This document shows, piece by piece, positions 35,406 to 44,102 of a stretch of 64,000 bases of DNA. Both the position numbers and the translations under genes were made by a program. Position 1 is the stretch's first letter. Each line of letters starts with the position of its first letter. The stretch is from Bradyrhizobium sp. WBOS07 (GTDB lineage: Bacteria > Pseudomonadota > Alphaproteobacteria > Rhizobiales > Xanthobacteraceae). Where the stretch lies: positions 4,917,501-4,981,500 of the forward strand of contig NZ_CP029008.1 of NCBI RefSeq assembly GCF_024585165.1, written 5' to 3'. Below the pieces are notes generated by a model that saw nothing but the letters and a program-made list of their open reading frames with translations, did not search any database and had not been told where the DNA came from.

Positions 35406-37406
35406 ATGATCGCCGTCGCGCTATGGTCGGTGGCGGCTCTGCTGGCGCTGGCGCCTGCGGGAATCCTGCTGTCGACGCACCGGCGCGGCTCGATCATCCT
35501 TTACGGCGGCTGCCTGATCGCGACAGCGACGCTCTGCGTCACGGCGCTGTCCGGTCTGCTCCATTCCCCTCAGCCGGCGCCGAGCGCGGTACTGCCGATC
35601 GGCCTGCCCTGGCTCGGTGCTCATTTCCGCCTCGATGCGCTGTCCGCCTTCTTCCTCGTCGTCGTCAATCTCGGCGGCGTCGCTGCGAGCCTGTTCGCGC
35701 TTGGCTATTTCAGGCACGAGGACTCCCCCGGCCGCGTGCTGCCGTTCTATCCCGCCTATCTCGCAGCGATGAACGTCGTCGTGCTGGCAAACGACGCCTT
35801 CAGCTTCCTGGTCGCCTGGGAATTCATGTCGCTGACCTCCTGGGCGATGGTCGTGTCGCATCACCGGGACCCGGAGAATGTCCGCGCCGGCTTCGTCTAT
35901 ATCCTGATGGCAAGTTTCGGCACGCTGGCGCTGCTGCTCGCCTTCGGCCTGCTCGCGAGCGACGCCGGTTACGATTTCGATGCGATCCGAGCCTCGCATC
36001 CTTCCGCTACGCTGACCGGCACGGTCATCATCCTCGTGCTGCTGGGCGCCGGTTCCAAGGCCGGCCTGGTGCCGCTGCATGCCTGGCTGCCGCTCGCCCA
36101 TCCCGCCGCGCCCAGCCACGTCTCCGCGCTCATGAGCGGCGTCATGACCAAGGTCGCCGTCTACGGCTTCGTGCGCATCGTTTTTGATCTCGTGCCCGAA
36201 CCGGTGTGGTGGTGGAGCATGGTGGTGCTGCTGGTCGGCGCTCCGACGGCGACGCTTGGCGTGCTCTATGCGCTGATGCAGCGCGATATCAAGCGCGTGC
36301 TCGCCTATTCCACGATCGAGAACATCGGCATCATCTTCACCGGCCTCGGGCTGGCGCTGGCTTTCAAGGCGGAAGGGCTCGACTGGGTGGCGGCGCTCGC
36401 CTTCACCGCGGCGATGCTGCACGTCTTCAATCATGCGCTGTTCAAGAGCCTGTTGTTCTTCGGCGCCGGCGCGGTGCTGGGAGCGACCGGCGAGCGCGAC
36501 ATGGAGAAGCTCGGCGGCCTGATCCACCGCATGCCGAAGACGGCGTTCGCGACGCTGGTCGGCTGCGTCGCGATCTCGGCATTGCCGCCGTTCAACGGCT
36601 TCGTTTCGGAATGGCTGACCTTCCAGGCGATCCTGCTTTCGCCGCAACTGCCCTCCTGGGGCCTCAAGCTCGTCATCCCGGCGGTCGGAGGTCTGCTGGC
36701 GCTCGCGGCCGCCTTTGCCGCGGCCTGCTTCGTCAAGCTCTATGGCATCAGCTTCCTCGGTCGGCCGCGTTCGGATGTCGCGGCGGCGGCGCACGAGACC
36801 GACCGGTTCTCGCTGACCGCGATGTTCGGGCTTGCCGCCTTCTGCCTCATTGCCGGAATCCTGCCGGGACTGTTCATCGACGTACTGGCGCCGGTGAGCA
36901 AGGATATGGTCGGCAACGTGATGCCGCATCAGGTCGGGTTGCAATGGCTCACCATCGTGCCGATCGCGGAAAGCCGCAGTTCCTATAACGGCCTTCTGGT
37001 GTTCCTGTTCGTGGCACTGTGCGGCACGGCGGCGGCGTCAGCCATTCACCGTCTCGCCTCCGACCGCGTACGCCGCGCGCCGGCCTGGGATTGCGGCTAT
37101 CCCGACGCGGACCCGGCGATCCAGTACTCGGCCTCCAGCTTCTCGCAGCCGATCCGCCGGGTGTTCGGCAGCGTCATCTTTGGCGCACGCGAGATCGGCG
37201 AGATGCCGCCGCCGTCCTCGCCGCTTCCCGCGCGGCTCACGGTCGAACTGCACGATCTGATCTGGGATGGGCTGTACGCGCCGGTCGCGAAGGCCATCGG
37301 CTTTGCGACGGACCGCATCAATATCCTGCAGTTCTTCAGCATCCGCCGCTACCTGACGCTGGTGTTCGTGGCGCTGATCGTGCTGTTGCTGGTGGTGGCC
37401 CTATGA
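35406..37406 (+). CDS. hyfB: Hydrogenase-4-like membrane subunit B (antiporter-like)
   Basis: 666 aa, about 16 membrane helices. Homologue of HyfB/HycC and of the proton-pumping Nuo L/M/N subunits. Signatures: NDAFSFLVAWEFMSLTSWAMV, GSKAGLVPLHAWLPLAHPAAPS (conserved Lys and His of the proton channel) and KRVLAYSTIENIGII. C-terminal extension after residue 480 as in HyfB. First of six overlapping genes; hyfC starts within its stop (ATGA). Confidence 0.9.
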   Translation: MIAVALWSVAALLALAPAGILLSTHRRGSIILYGGCLIATATLCVTALSGLLHSPQPAPSAVLPIGLPWLGAHFRLDALSAFFLVVVNLGGVAASLFALGYFRHEDSPGRVLPFYPAYLAAMNVVVLANDAFSFLVAWEFMSLTSWAMVVSHHRDPENVRAGFVYILMASFGTLALLLAFGLLASDAGYDFDAIRASHPSATLTGTVIILVLLGAGSKAGLVPLHAWLPLAHPAAPSHVSALMSGVMTKVAVYGFVRIVFDLVPEPVWWWSMVVLLVGAPTATLGVLYALMQRDIKRVLAYSTIENIGIIFTGLGLALAFKAEGLDWVAALAFTAAMLHVFNHALFKSLLFFGAGAVLGATGERDMEKLGGLIHRMPKTAFATLVGCVAISALPPFNGFVSEWLTFQAILLSPQLPSWGLKLVIPAVGGLLALAAAFAAACFVKLYGISFLGRPRSDVAAAAHETDRFSLTAMFGLAAFCLIAGILPGLFIDVLAPVSKDMVGNVMPHQVGLQWLTIVPIAESRSSYNGLLVFLFVALCGTAAASAIHRLASDRVRRAPAWDCGYPDADPAIQYSASSFSQPIRRVFGSVIFGAREIGEMPPPSSPLPARLTVELHDLIWDGLYAPVAKAIGFATDRINILQFFSIRRYLTLVFVALIVLLLVVAL

Positions 37407-38359
37407 GCGGGCTGCGCGACATCCTCTCCCAGGGCGCGCAGATGTCGCTGGTGCTGGGACTCGCGCCGCTGCTGACGGGATTCGTGCGGAAAGTGAAGGC
37501 ACGGCTGCTACGCCGGCGCGGGCCGCCGCTGCTCCAACCTTATCGCGACCTCATCCGCCTGATGCGCAAGGACGTCGTGCTCGCAGACAACGCATCCTGG
37601 CTGTTCCGCGTCATTCCCTACCTGATGTTCGCGGGCACCTGGGTCGCCGCGTCGCTGGTGCCGACCTTCGGTAACGGTCTGTTGTTCTCCTGGACCGCCG
37701 ATCTCATCGCCATCACTGCGCTGCTCGGCAGCGCCCGTTTCTTCCAGGCGCTCGCCGGCATGGACGTCGGAACCGCCTTCGGCGGCATCGGCTCCAGCCG
37801 AGAGGTGATGATCGCCTCCCTCGCCGAGCCCGCGATGCTGATCACCGCGTTCTCGGTCGCAATGATCGCCGGCTCGACGCAGCTTTCCACGGTGGCCGAG
37901 TTCATGGGCTCGGACGCGGTCGGCCTGCGTGTGTCGTTGGGGATGGCGTTCGTGGCGCTGACCATCGTGGCGCTGGCGGAGAATGCCCGCATCCCGGTCG
38001 ATAACCCCGCCACCCATCTCGAGCTCACCATGGTGCACGAGGCCATGGTGCTGGAATATTCGGGGCGGCATCTCGCGCTGATCGACTTGTCCTCGCAGCT
38101 CAAGCTTCTGCTCTATGTCTCGCTGATCGCCTGCGTGTTCCTGCCATGGGGCACGGCGACCGCGGATGCGAGCCTTGCAAGGCTCGCATCCGGCGCGCTG
38201 GTCTATCTCGGCAAGCTGATGGTCCTCGGCTTCCTCCTTGCGCTGTTCGAGACCGCGATCGCCAAGATGCGCGTGTTCCGGATTCCGGAGTTCCTGGGTG
38301 CGGCGCTGATGCTGGCATTGCTTGCCACGCTGTTGCGCTTCGTGTCGGGGAGCCTCTGA
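37403..38359 (+). CDS. hyfC: Hydrogenase-4-like membrane subunit C (NuoH-like)
   Basis: 318 aa, about eight helices. NuoH/HyfC family subunit that anchors the soluble arm to the membrane. Recognisable in GPPLLQPYRDLIRLMRKD and ENARIPVDNPATHLELTMVHEAM, the conserved loop facing the quinone or catalytic module. ATG 37403 overlaps the hyfB stop by four bases. Confidence 0.9.
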   Translation: MSGLRDILSQGAQMSLVLGLAPLLTGFVRKVKARLLRRRGPPLLQPYRDLIRLMRKDVVLADNASWLFRVIPYLMFAGTWVAASLVPTFGNGLLFSWTADLIAITALLGSARFFQALAGMDVGTAFGGIGSSREVMIASLAEPAMLITAFSVAMIAGSTQLSTVAEFMGSDAVGLRVSLGMAFVALTIVALAENARIPVDNPATHLELTMVHEAMVLEYSGRHLALIDLSSQLKLLLYVSLIACVFLPWGTATADASLARLASGALVYLGKLMVLGFLLALFETAIAKMRVFRIPEFLGAALMLALLATLLRFVSGSL

Positions 38360-38360
38360 G

Positions 38361-39023
38361 ATGAGCAGCCTGCAATTCGACATCGCCCATCTGCTCGCCG
38401 GCTCCCTCGTGCTGGCGAGCTTCATGATGCTCTACCAGGATCGGCTCTATGCTCTGCTCAACGTCTATGCGCTGCATGCCGGCGTGCTGGCGCTGTCGGT
38501 GGGCTGGCAGGCCTATGTGCAGCACGCGCCGCACCTCTATATCACGGCGCTGATCGCGCTGGTCTTCAAGGCCATCATCATCCCCGTGGCGCTGCACCGC
38601 ATCATCAAGCGGCTCGGTATCCACCGCGAGATCGAGAACGTGATCGGCATCGGGCTGACGATGATGGCCGGGATCGGCCTCGTCGCGCTGTCGATGGTGG
38701 TGATGTTGCGGGTGACGCCGGGCGCCGACGCGCTCGCGCGCGAGGACCTCGCCTTCGCGCTGTCGGTGGTGCTGCTGGGGCTCCTGATCATGGTTACGCG
38801 ACGCAACGCCGTGAGCCAGGTCGTCGGCTTCATGTCGCTGGAGAACGGGCTGGTGCTGGCGGCAACCGGAGCCAAGGGCATGCCGCTGGTGGTCGAGATC
38901 AGCGTCGCCTTCTCGGTGCTGATCGCCTTCATCGTGATCGGGATATTCCTGTTCCGCATCCGCGAGCGCTTCGACAGCGTGGACGTACAGGCGCTCGATC
39001 GCTTCCGGGGAGAGCGGCGATGA
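38361..39023 (+). CDS. hyfE: Hydrogenase-4-like membrane subunit E (NuoK-like)
   Basis: 220 aa, about seven helices, HyfE family. Starts MSSLQFDIAHLLAGSLVLAS directly after the hyfC stop (one-base gap). SQVVGFMSLENGLVLAATGA carries the conserved Glu of NuoK-like proton-translocating subunits. hyfF starts inside its stop. Confidence 0.88.
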   Translation: MSSLQFDIAHLLAGSLVLASFMMLYQDRLYALLNVYALHAGVLALSVGWQAYVQHAPHLYITALIALVFKAIIIPVALHRIIKRLGIHREIENVIGIGLTMMAGIGLVALSMVVMLRVTPGADALAREDLAFALSVVLLGLLIMVTRRNAVSQVVGFMSLENGLVLAATGAKGMPLVVEISVAFSVLIAFIVIGIFLFRIRERFDSVDVQALDRFRGERR

Positions 39024-40459
39024 CGATCGATGCGCTCGGTGCGATCCTGCTGATCCCGTCCGTCTCCGCCGCTCTGCTCGCGGTCCTGCCCGGCTACATG
39101 CTGGCGGCGAAGCTCAACATCGTCGCGGCGCTCGCGACCTTCCTCACTTCGGTGTCCCTGTTCGTGATCGAGCCGACGTCCGGGCAATATCTGCTGCTCG
39201 ACGACCTCAACAAGGTCTTCATAGTTTTGACGACCTTCATCGGCTTCACGACCTCGGTCTTCAGCGCGAGCTACATCCACCACGAGATCGAGATCGGGCG
39301 CTTGACGCCGGCCTTCCTGCGCTTCTATCACGCGATGTACCAGATGCTGATGTTCGCAATGAACCTCGCGCTCGTCGCCAACAATATCGGCCTGATGTGG
39401 GTCGCGGTCGAGGTGGCAACGCTGACGACCGTGCTGATGGTCGGTATCTACCGCACCCATGAGGCGCTGGAAGCCGCGTGGAAATACTTCATCCTCGGCA
39501 GCGTCGGCATCGCGCTGGCGCTGTTCGGCACCATCCTGGTCTATATGGCGGCGCGCCCCGCGGTGGGCGAGGGGCTCGACGGCATGGTGTGGACGGTGCT
39601 GGTGAAGCACGCCGCACAGTTCGATCCGGCGTTGCTCAACGTCGCCTTCGTCTTCCTCCTGCTTGGCTACGGCACCAAGGTCGGGCTTGCGCCGTTGCAC
39701 GCCTGGCTGCCGGATGCGCATGCGGAGGGCCCGACGCCGATCTCGGCGGTGCTGTCAGGTCTGCTGCTCAATGTCGCGCTCTATGCGCTGCTGCGATTCA
39801 AGATGATGCTCGCGGTCAATTCCGAGGCGATCACGCCGGGTCCGCTGATGGTGACCATGGGCCTGACCTCGGTGATCTTCGCCGCGCTGATGCTGTACCG
39901 GCGCCGCGACATCAAGCGGATGTTCGCCTATTCCTCGATCGAGCATATGGGCATCATCGTCTTCGCCTTCGGCATGGGCGGCCCGCTCGCCAATTTCGCG
40001 GCCCTGTTGCACATGGCCATGCATTCGCTGACCAAGTCGGCGATCTTCTTCGCCGTCGGCCATATCGCGCAGGTCAAGGGCACACAGAAGATCGCCGATA
40101 TCGGCGGCCTCACGACGACCAACCCCGTGCTCGGCTGGGGCCTGATGCTCGGCGTGGTCGCCATCGTCGGGCTGCCGCCGTTCGGCATCTTCATGAGCGA
40201 GTTTCTGGTGGTGAGCTCGACATTCGCCCGCGCGCCCTGGCTGACGGTGATCCTGGTGCTCGGCATCATCATCGCGCTGGGCGGGCTTTTCCTGCGGGTC
40301 GGCGTGGTGATGTTCGGCGAGCCCAAGGGCAAGACCGCGCCCGCTGAAGCCTCCTACGTGCCGATGTTCACGCACCTCGGATTGGTGCTGATGGCCGGCA
40401 TCTATCTGCCGCCGGTGCTGGTCACCGGCTTCCAGAACGTCGCGAAGCTGCTGGGATAG
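39020..40459 (+). CDS. hyfF: Hydrogenase-4-like membrane subunit F (antiporter-like)
   Basis: 479 aa, about 14 helices; second Nuo L/M/N-like subunit. Motifs: WVAVEVATLTTVLMVGIYRT (conserved Glu), GTKVGLAPLHAWLPDAHAEGP (conserved Lys and His) and KRMFAYSSIEHMGIIVFAFG. Overlaps hyfE by ATGA and precedes the large subunit gene by three bases. Confidence 0.9.
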   Translation: MTIDALGAILLIPSVSAALLAVLPGYMLAAKLNIVAALATFLTSVSLFVIEPTSGQYLLLDDLNKVFIVLTTFIGFTTSVFSASYIHHEIEIGRLTPAFLRFYHAMYQMLMFAMNLALVANNIGLMWVAVEVATLTTVLMVGIYRTHEALEAAWKYFILGSVGIALALFGTILVYMAARPAVGEGLDGMVWTVLVKHAAQFDPALLNVAFVFLLLGYGTKVGLAPLHAWLPDAHAEGPTPISAVLSGLLLNVALYALLRFKMMLAVNSEAITPGPLMVTMGLTSVIFAALMLYRRRDIKRMFAYSSIEHMGIIVFAFGMGGPLANFAALLHMAMHSLTKSAIFFAVGHIAQVKGTQKIADIGGLTTTNPVLGWGLMLGVVAIVGLPPFGIFMSEFLVVSSTFARAPWLTVILVLGIIIALGGLFLRVGVVMFGEPKGKTAPAEASYVPMFTHLGLVLMAGIYLPPVLVTGFQNVAKLLG

Positions 40460-40462
40460 GCG

Positions 40463-41977
40463 ATGGGCATCCTCGACAGCATCCCCCATGTCAAAGCGGT
40501 GCCGTCGCACCGGCCCTGGCCGCGCGCCATCGTGACGGAGGCGGGCTGGCAGGCGGCGATCGATCGGCTCGCCGACGGGGAGCTCACACTGCTCGGCTTC
40601 TGGGGCGAGCCGACCGCGGTGCATATGGCGATGCGCGATGCAGGCTCGGCCGCGATCGCGGTCGTCACCTACGAGTGTCCGGCCGGCACATTTCCAAGCG
40701 TCGCCAACCGCCATCCGCCGGCGCTTCGGCTGGAGCGGACCATCCATGACCTGTTCGGGCTTGTTCCAACCGCTGCCGACGATTTGAGGCCATGGCTCGA
40801 TCACGGTGCCTGGGGCCAATCCTACCCGCTCTCCGGCGGCAACGCATCGCGCGATGTGCGGCCGTACCAGTTCCTGCCGGCCGAGGGCGAGGCGTTGCAC
40901 CAGGTGGCGGTCGGCCCGGTCCATGCCGGGATCATCGAGCCCGGCCATTTCCGCTTCACTGCCAACGGCGAGCATGTGGTGCGGCTGGAGCAGCGGCTCG
41001 GCTACACCCACAAGGGCACCGAGGCGCTGATGCAGGGGGCGAGCCTCGAGGCCGCCGCGAAGCTCGCCGGCCGCGCCTCCGGCGACAGCACCGTCGCCTA
41101 CGCCTTTGCTTTCGCATGTGCCGTGGAGGCGGCACTGCAGATCGAGGCGCCGAGGCGAGCGACGCTTTTGCGAGCGCTGATGGCGGAGCTGGAGCGGCTC
41201 GCCAATCATCTGGGCGACATCGGGGCCATCTGCAACGACGCTTCGTTCGCGCTGATGCATGCCCAGACCGGCGTCTTGCGTGAGCGCTGCCTGCGCGCTG
41301 CGGACACAGCGTTCGGCCATCGCTTGATGATGGACGTCATCGTGCCCGGTGGCGTGAGGCGTGACATTGCGCCGGACGGCGTGTCCGCGCTACGCGCGCT
41401 GGTCGCCCAGCTGCGCAAGGTGTTTCCGCGCTTGATCGAGCTCTACGACAATACGGCGTCCCTGCAGGACCGCACCGTCACCACAGGCATCGTGAAGGCG
41501 GAATATGCGCGCCGGTTTGGCGCCGGCGGCTATGTCGGCCGCGCCTCGGGCCGCGATTTTGATGCGCGGCGGGCGCTGGCCTACGGGCCCTACGACGCGC
41601 TGTCGTTCGAGGTGCCGGTGCTGGAGGCCGGTGACGTGAATGCGCGGGTCTGGATCCGAATTCGCGAGGTCGAGCAGAGCGTCGCGTTGATCGAGCAGAT
41701 TCTCGACCGGCTTGGGCCGGGCGGGCTCGAGACCGCACTGCCGGCCCGGAGCGGCGGGGGTGCCTGTGAAGGTATGGCGCTCACCGAGGCCTTCCGCGGC
41801 GACGTTCTGGTGTGGCTGCGGCTCGATGGCGAGTTGCGTATCGATCGCTGCCACCTGCGCGACGCCTCGTGGTTCCAGTGGCCGCTGCTGGAAACCGCGA
41901 TCGAAGGCAACATCATCGCCGACTTCCCGCTGTGCAACAAGTCGTTCAACTGTTCCTATTCGGGCGTGGACCTCTAA
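40463..41977 (+). CDS. Hydrogenase-4/Ehr large subunit (NuoC-NuoD-like), no Ni-Fe ligands
   Basis: 504 aa. N-terminal NuoC-like part to about residue 130, then a NuoD/large-subunit domain (EPGHFRFTANGEHVVRLEQRLGYTHKGTE). Where Ni-Fe hydrogenases have RxCGxC, this protein has RASGDS (residues 204-209), both cysteines being serine. The C-terminal DPCxxC is replaced by DFPLCNKSFNCSYSG, with Cys 491 and Cys 497 in non-standard spacing. It should not bind a Ni-Fe centre and matches the Ehr type of respiratory-complex relative. HyfG in position only. Confidence 0.88.
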   Translation: MGILDSIPHVKAVPSHRPWPRAIVTEAGWQAAIDRLADGELTLLGFWGEPTAVHMAMRDAGSAAIAVVTYECPAGTFPSVANRHPPALRLERTIHDLFGLVPTAADDLRPWLDHGAWGQSYPLSGGNASRDVRPYQFLPAEGEALHQVAVGPVHAGIIEPGHFRFTANGEHVVRLEQRLGYTHKGTEALMQGASLEAAAKLAGRASGDSTVAYAFAFACAVEAALQIEAPRRATLLRALMAELERLANHLGDIGAICNDASFALMHAQTGVLRERCLRAADTAFGHRLMMDVIVPGGVRRDIAPDGVSALRALVAQLRKVFPRLIELYDNTASLQDRTVTTGIVKAEYARRFGAGGYVGRASGRDFDARRALAYGPYDALSFEVPVLEAGDVNARVWIRIREVEQSVALIEQILDRLGPGGLETALPARSGGGACEGMALTEAFRGDVLVWLRLDGELRIDRCHLRDASWFQWPLLETAIEGNIIADFPLCNKSFNCSYSGVDL

Positions 41978-41980
41978 GCC

Positions 41981-42505
41981 ATGCGCAACACGCTGTTCGA
42001 AAGCCTCACCCATCGTTCGCTCACGGAGCCCGCTCCGGCGCCGGATGGTTCGGCGCTGGCGGAGCTTGCAGCGAAAGTCGACCGCGCTGCCCAGGCCCGG
42101 CTGGGGCGTTCTCTCGCCATTCGCGAGGTCGATGCCGGATCCTGCAACGGCTGCGAGCTGGAGATCCACGCGCTTTCCAACGCCTTCTACGACGTCGAAC
42201 GTTTCGGCCTGCGCTTCGTCGCCTCGCCGCGCCATGCCGACGTGCTGCTGGTCACGGGGCCCGTGACGAAGAACATGCGGGAAGCACTGGAGCGGACCTA
42301 CAACGCGACGCCGGATCCGAAATGGGTCGTCGCGGTCGGCGCTTGTGCGGTCGATGGCGGCATGTTCAGAGGCAGCTACGCCTGCGTCGGCGGCGTATCC
42401 GAGACGATCCCGGTGGATCTGCACATCGGGGGCTGCCCGCCGTCACCGACGGACTTGTTGAAGGGCCTGCTCGCGCTGCTGGAGCATGTCGGCGGCAAAG
42501 GCTAG
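41981..42505 (+). CDS. Hydrogenase-4/Ehr small subunit (NuoB-like, 4Fe-4S)
   Basis: 174 aa, HyfI/NuoB family. Cysteines for a single 4Fe-4S cluster are present: DAGSCNGCELE (residues 55 and 58), VGACAVDGG (122) and GGCPPSPTD (152). It is the only iron-sulfur subunit in this cluster; ferredoxin-like hyfA and hyfH equivalents, and all hydrogenase maturation genes, are missing here. Last gene of the six-gene run; a 120-bp gap with no clear terminator follows. Confidence 0.88.
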   Translation: MRNTLFESLTHRSLTEPAPAPDGSALAELAAKVDRAAQARLGRSLAIREVDAGSCNGCELEIHALSNAFYDVERFGLRFVASPRHADVLLVTGPVTKNMREALERTYNATPDPKWVVAVGACAVDGGMFRGSYACVGGVSETIPVDLHIGGCPPSPTDLLKGLLALLEHVGGKG

Positions 42506-42625
42506 GCCGCTCACGCTCCCTTGTTGCGAATGTCCTGCATCCGCTGCTTCCGCACGGAACAGCAGCGGCCTTGTGGAAGCGATCACGGTTGGGCCAAGCC
42601 GCGGTTGCGTCGAACAGGGCGAGCC

Positions 42626-43909
42626 CTAATCCACCAGGATGACCCTGATGTCGTTGACGTTCGTCAGCGTCGGGCCCGGCAGCAGCAGGTCGCCGGTGGC
42701 CTCGAAGAATGCGGTGGCGTCGTTGTTGTCGAGATATTGCTGCGGTTGCAGTCCCTGCGCCTTCATCCTGGCGAACGTCGCCGCGTCGATCAGCGCGCCG
42801 GCGGGGTCCGTGGGGTGGCCGGCGCCGCCGTCGGCGCCGTCGGTATCGGCTGCCAGCGCCGAAACGTCCGGCGTGTCCTTGAGCAGGTTGGCGAGCGCCA
42901 GCGCGTATTCCTGGTTCGGCCCGCCGCGCCCCTGGCCGCGCACGGTCACCGTGAGCTCGCCGCCGGAGAGGATCGCAAGGCGCTTGCCTTGCGCGCGCGC
43001 GTCCAGCGCCAGTCTGGCATGCGCGGCGGCAACCTCGCGCGCCTCGCCTTCGAGGTCGGCGCCGAGGTCGATGGTCTCGTAGCCGGATTCGTGCGCGAGC
43101 TTTACCGCGGCATCGAGCGACTGCTTGGGCCGCGCGATCAATTCGAAACGCGCGCGCGCGAAGGCGGCGTCGTCGGGCTTGCAGCTTTCGTTGGCGGGAT
43201 CTTCGAGCGCGCGGCGGACGGCGTCGTCGATGTCGAGTTTGTATTTCGCGACGATGGCGCGAGCGTCCGCCAGCGTGGTCGGATCGGGCACGGTCGGGCC
43301 GGAGGCGATTGCGGAGGGGTCGTCATGCGGCACGTCCGAGATCGCGAGCGTCACGATCTCGGCGGCATCCTTGCCGGCGCGGGCGAGACGTCCGCCCTTG
43401 ATCCGCGAGAGATGCTTGCGCACGACGTTCATCTCGCCGATCGGCGCGCCCGAGCGCAGCAGCGCCTTGTTGACCGCCTGCTTCTGCGCGAAGCTGATGC
43501 CCTCGCTCGGCGCGATCCAGTTGGCCGAGCCGCCGCCGGTGAGCAGCACCAGGAGCAGATCGTCCGGCCCGGCCTCGCCTGCGAGCGCGAGCGTGTCGGC
43601 GGCGCCCTTCAGGCCGGCCTCGTCCGGCACGGGATGACCGGCTTCGACCACGCGGATCCGGCGCGTCGGCACGCCGTAGCCGTGGCGCGTGGTGGCGATG
43701 CCGACGAGGCGTTCCGGTGCGAGCCGGAGCGTGTCGAGATAATGCCGCTCGGCCGCTGCAGCCATGGCGCCTGCGCCCTTGCCGGCGGCGAGGCAGATCA
43801 CGCGTCCTTTCGGCGCGGGCGGCAAGCGCGGCGCCAGCACCACATTGGGATGGGCCGCGGCGACGGCGGCATCATAGAGTGCGCGGAGCAGGGGGCGTCG
43901 ATCGGTCAT
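42626..43909 (-). CDS. Glycerate 2-kinase (MOFRL / DUF4147 family)
   Basis: 427 aa. Phosphorylates glycerate; often annotated TtuD hydroxypyruvate reductase. Motifs: AAGKGAGAMAAAAERHYLD, LLTGGGSANWIAPSEG, MNVVRKHLSRIKGGRLA, ISDVPHDDPSAIASGPTVPD and the MOFRL box ILSGGELTVTVRGQGRGGPNQEY. ATG 43909 (a GTG precedes it by one codon). Transcribed in the same direction as the binding-protein array but beyond a terminator, so probably separate. Confidence 0.92.
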   Translation of the reverse strand: MTDRRPLLRALYDAAVAAAHPNVVLAPRLPPAPKGRVICLAAGKGAGAMAAAAERHYLDTLRLAPERLVGIATTRHGYGVPTRRIRVVEAGHPVPDEAGLKGAADTLALAGEAGPDDLLLVLLTGGGSANWIAPSEGISFAQKQAVNKALLRSGAPIGEMNVVRKHLSRIKGGRLARAGKDAAEIVTLAISDVPHDDPSAIASGPTVPDPTTLADARAIVAKYKLDIDDAVRRALEDPANESCKPDDAAFARARFELIARPKQSLDAAVKLAHESGYETIDLGADLEGEAREVAAAHARLALDARAQGKRLAILSGGELTVTVRGQGRGGPNQEYALALANLLKDTPDVSALAADTDGADGGAGHPTDPAGALIDAATFARMKAQGLQPQQYLDNNDATAFFEATGDLLLPGPTLTNVNDIRVILVD

Positions 43910-44047
43910 CACGAAAGGCCTTGAGCAGACGGAACAAGCTGGCGGGTCACGCGCCGCTCACATGCCTATCGCATCGGGCGCAAAAGCGTAAGCGGCCGCT
44001 GCCATTATTCGATTGTGCAATCGCGTCATCATGATCGGCGCGCAAGC

Positions 44048-44077
44048 AAAAACCCCCTGCGCGGTCGGCGCAGGGGG
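44048..44077 (-). terminator. Intrinsic terminator after solute-binding protein 1
   Basis: CCCCCTGCGC and GCGCAGGGGG with a run of five U on the minus transcript, about 26 bp past the stop at 44103. Confidence 0.85.
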
Positions 44078-44102
44078 CGTGGCATTTGCAAGGGGCGCGG
44101 GG

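Noticed and set aside
35421..36944. A 507-codon open frame antisense to hyfB
   Set aside because: Composition is Arg/Gln/His-rich with no domain; it mirrors codon bias of the hyfB gene.
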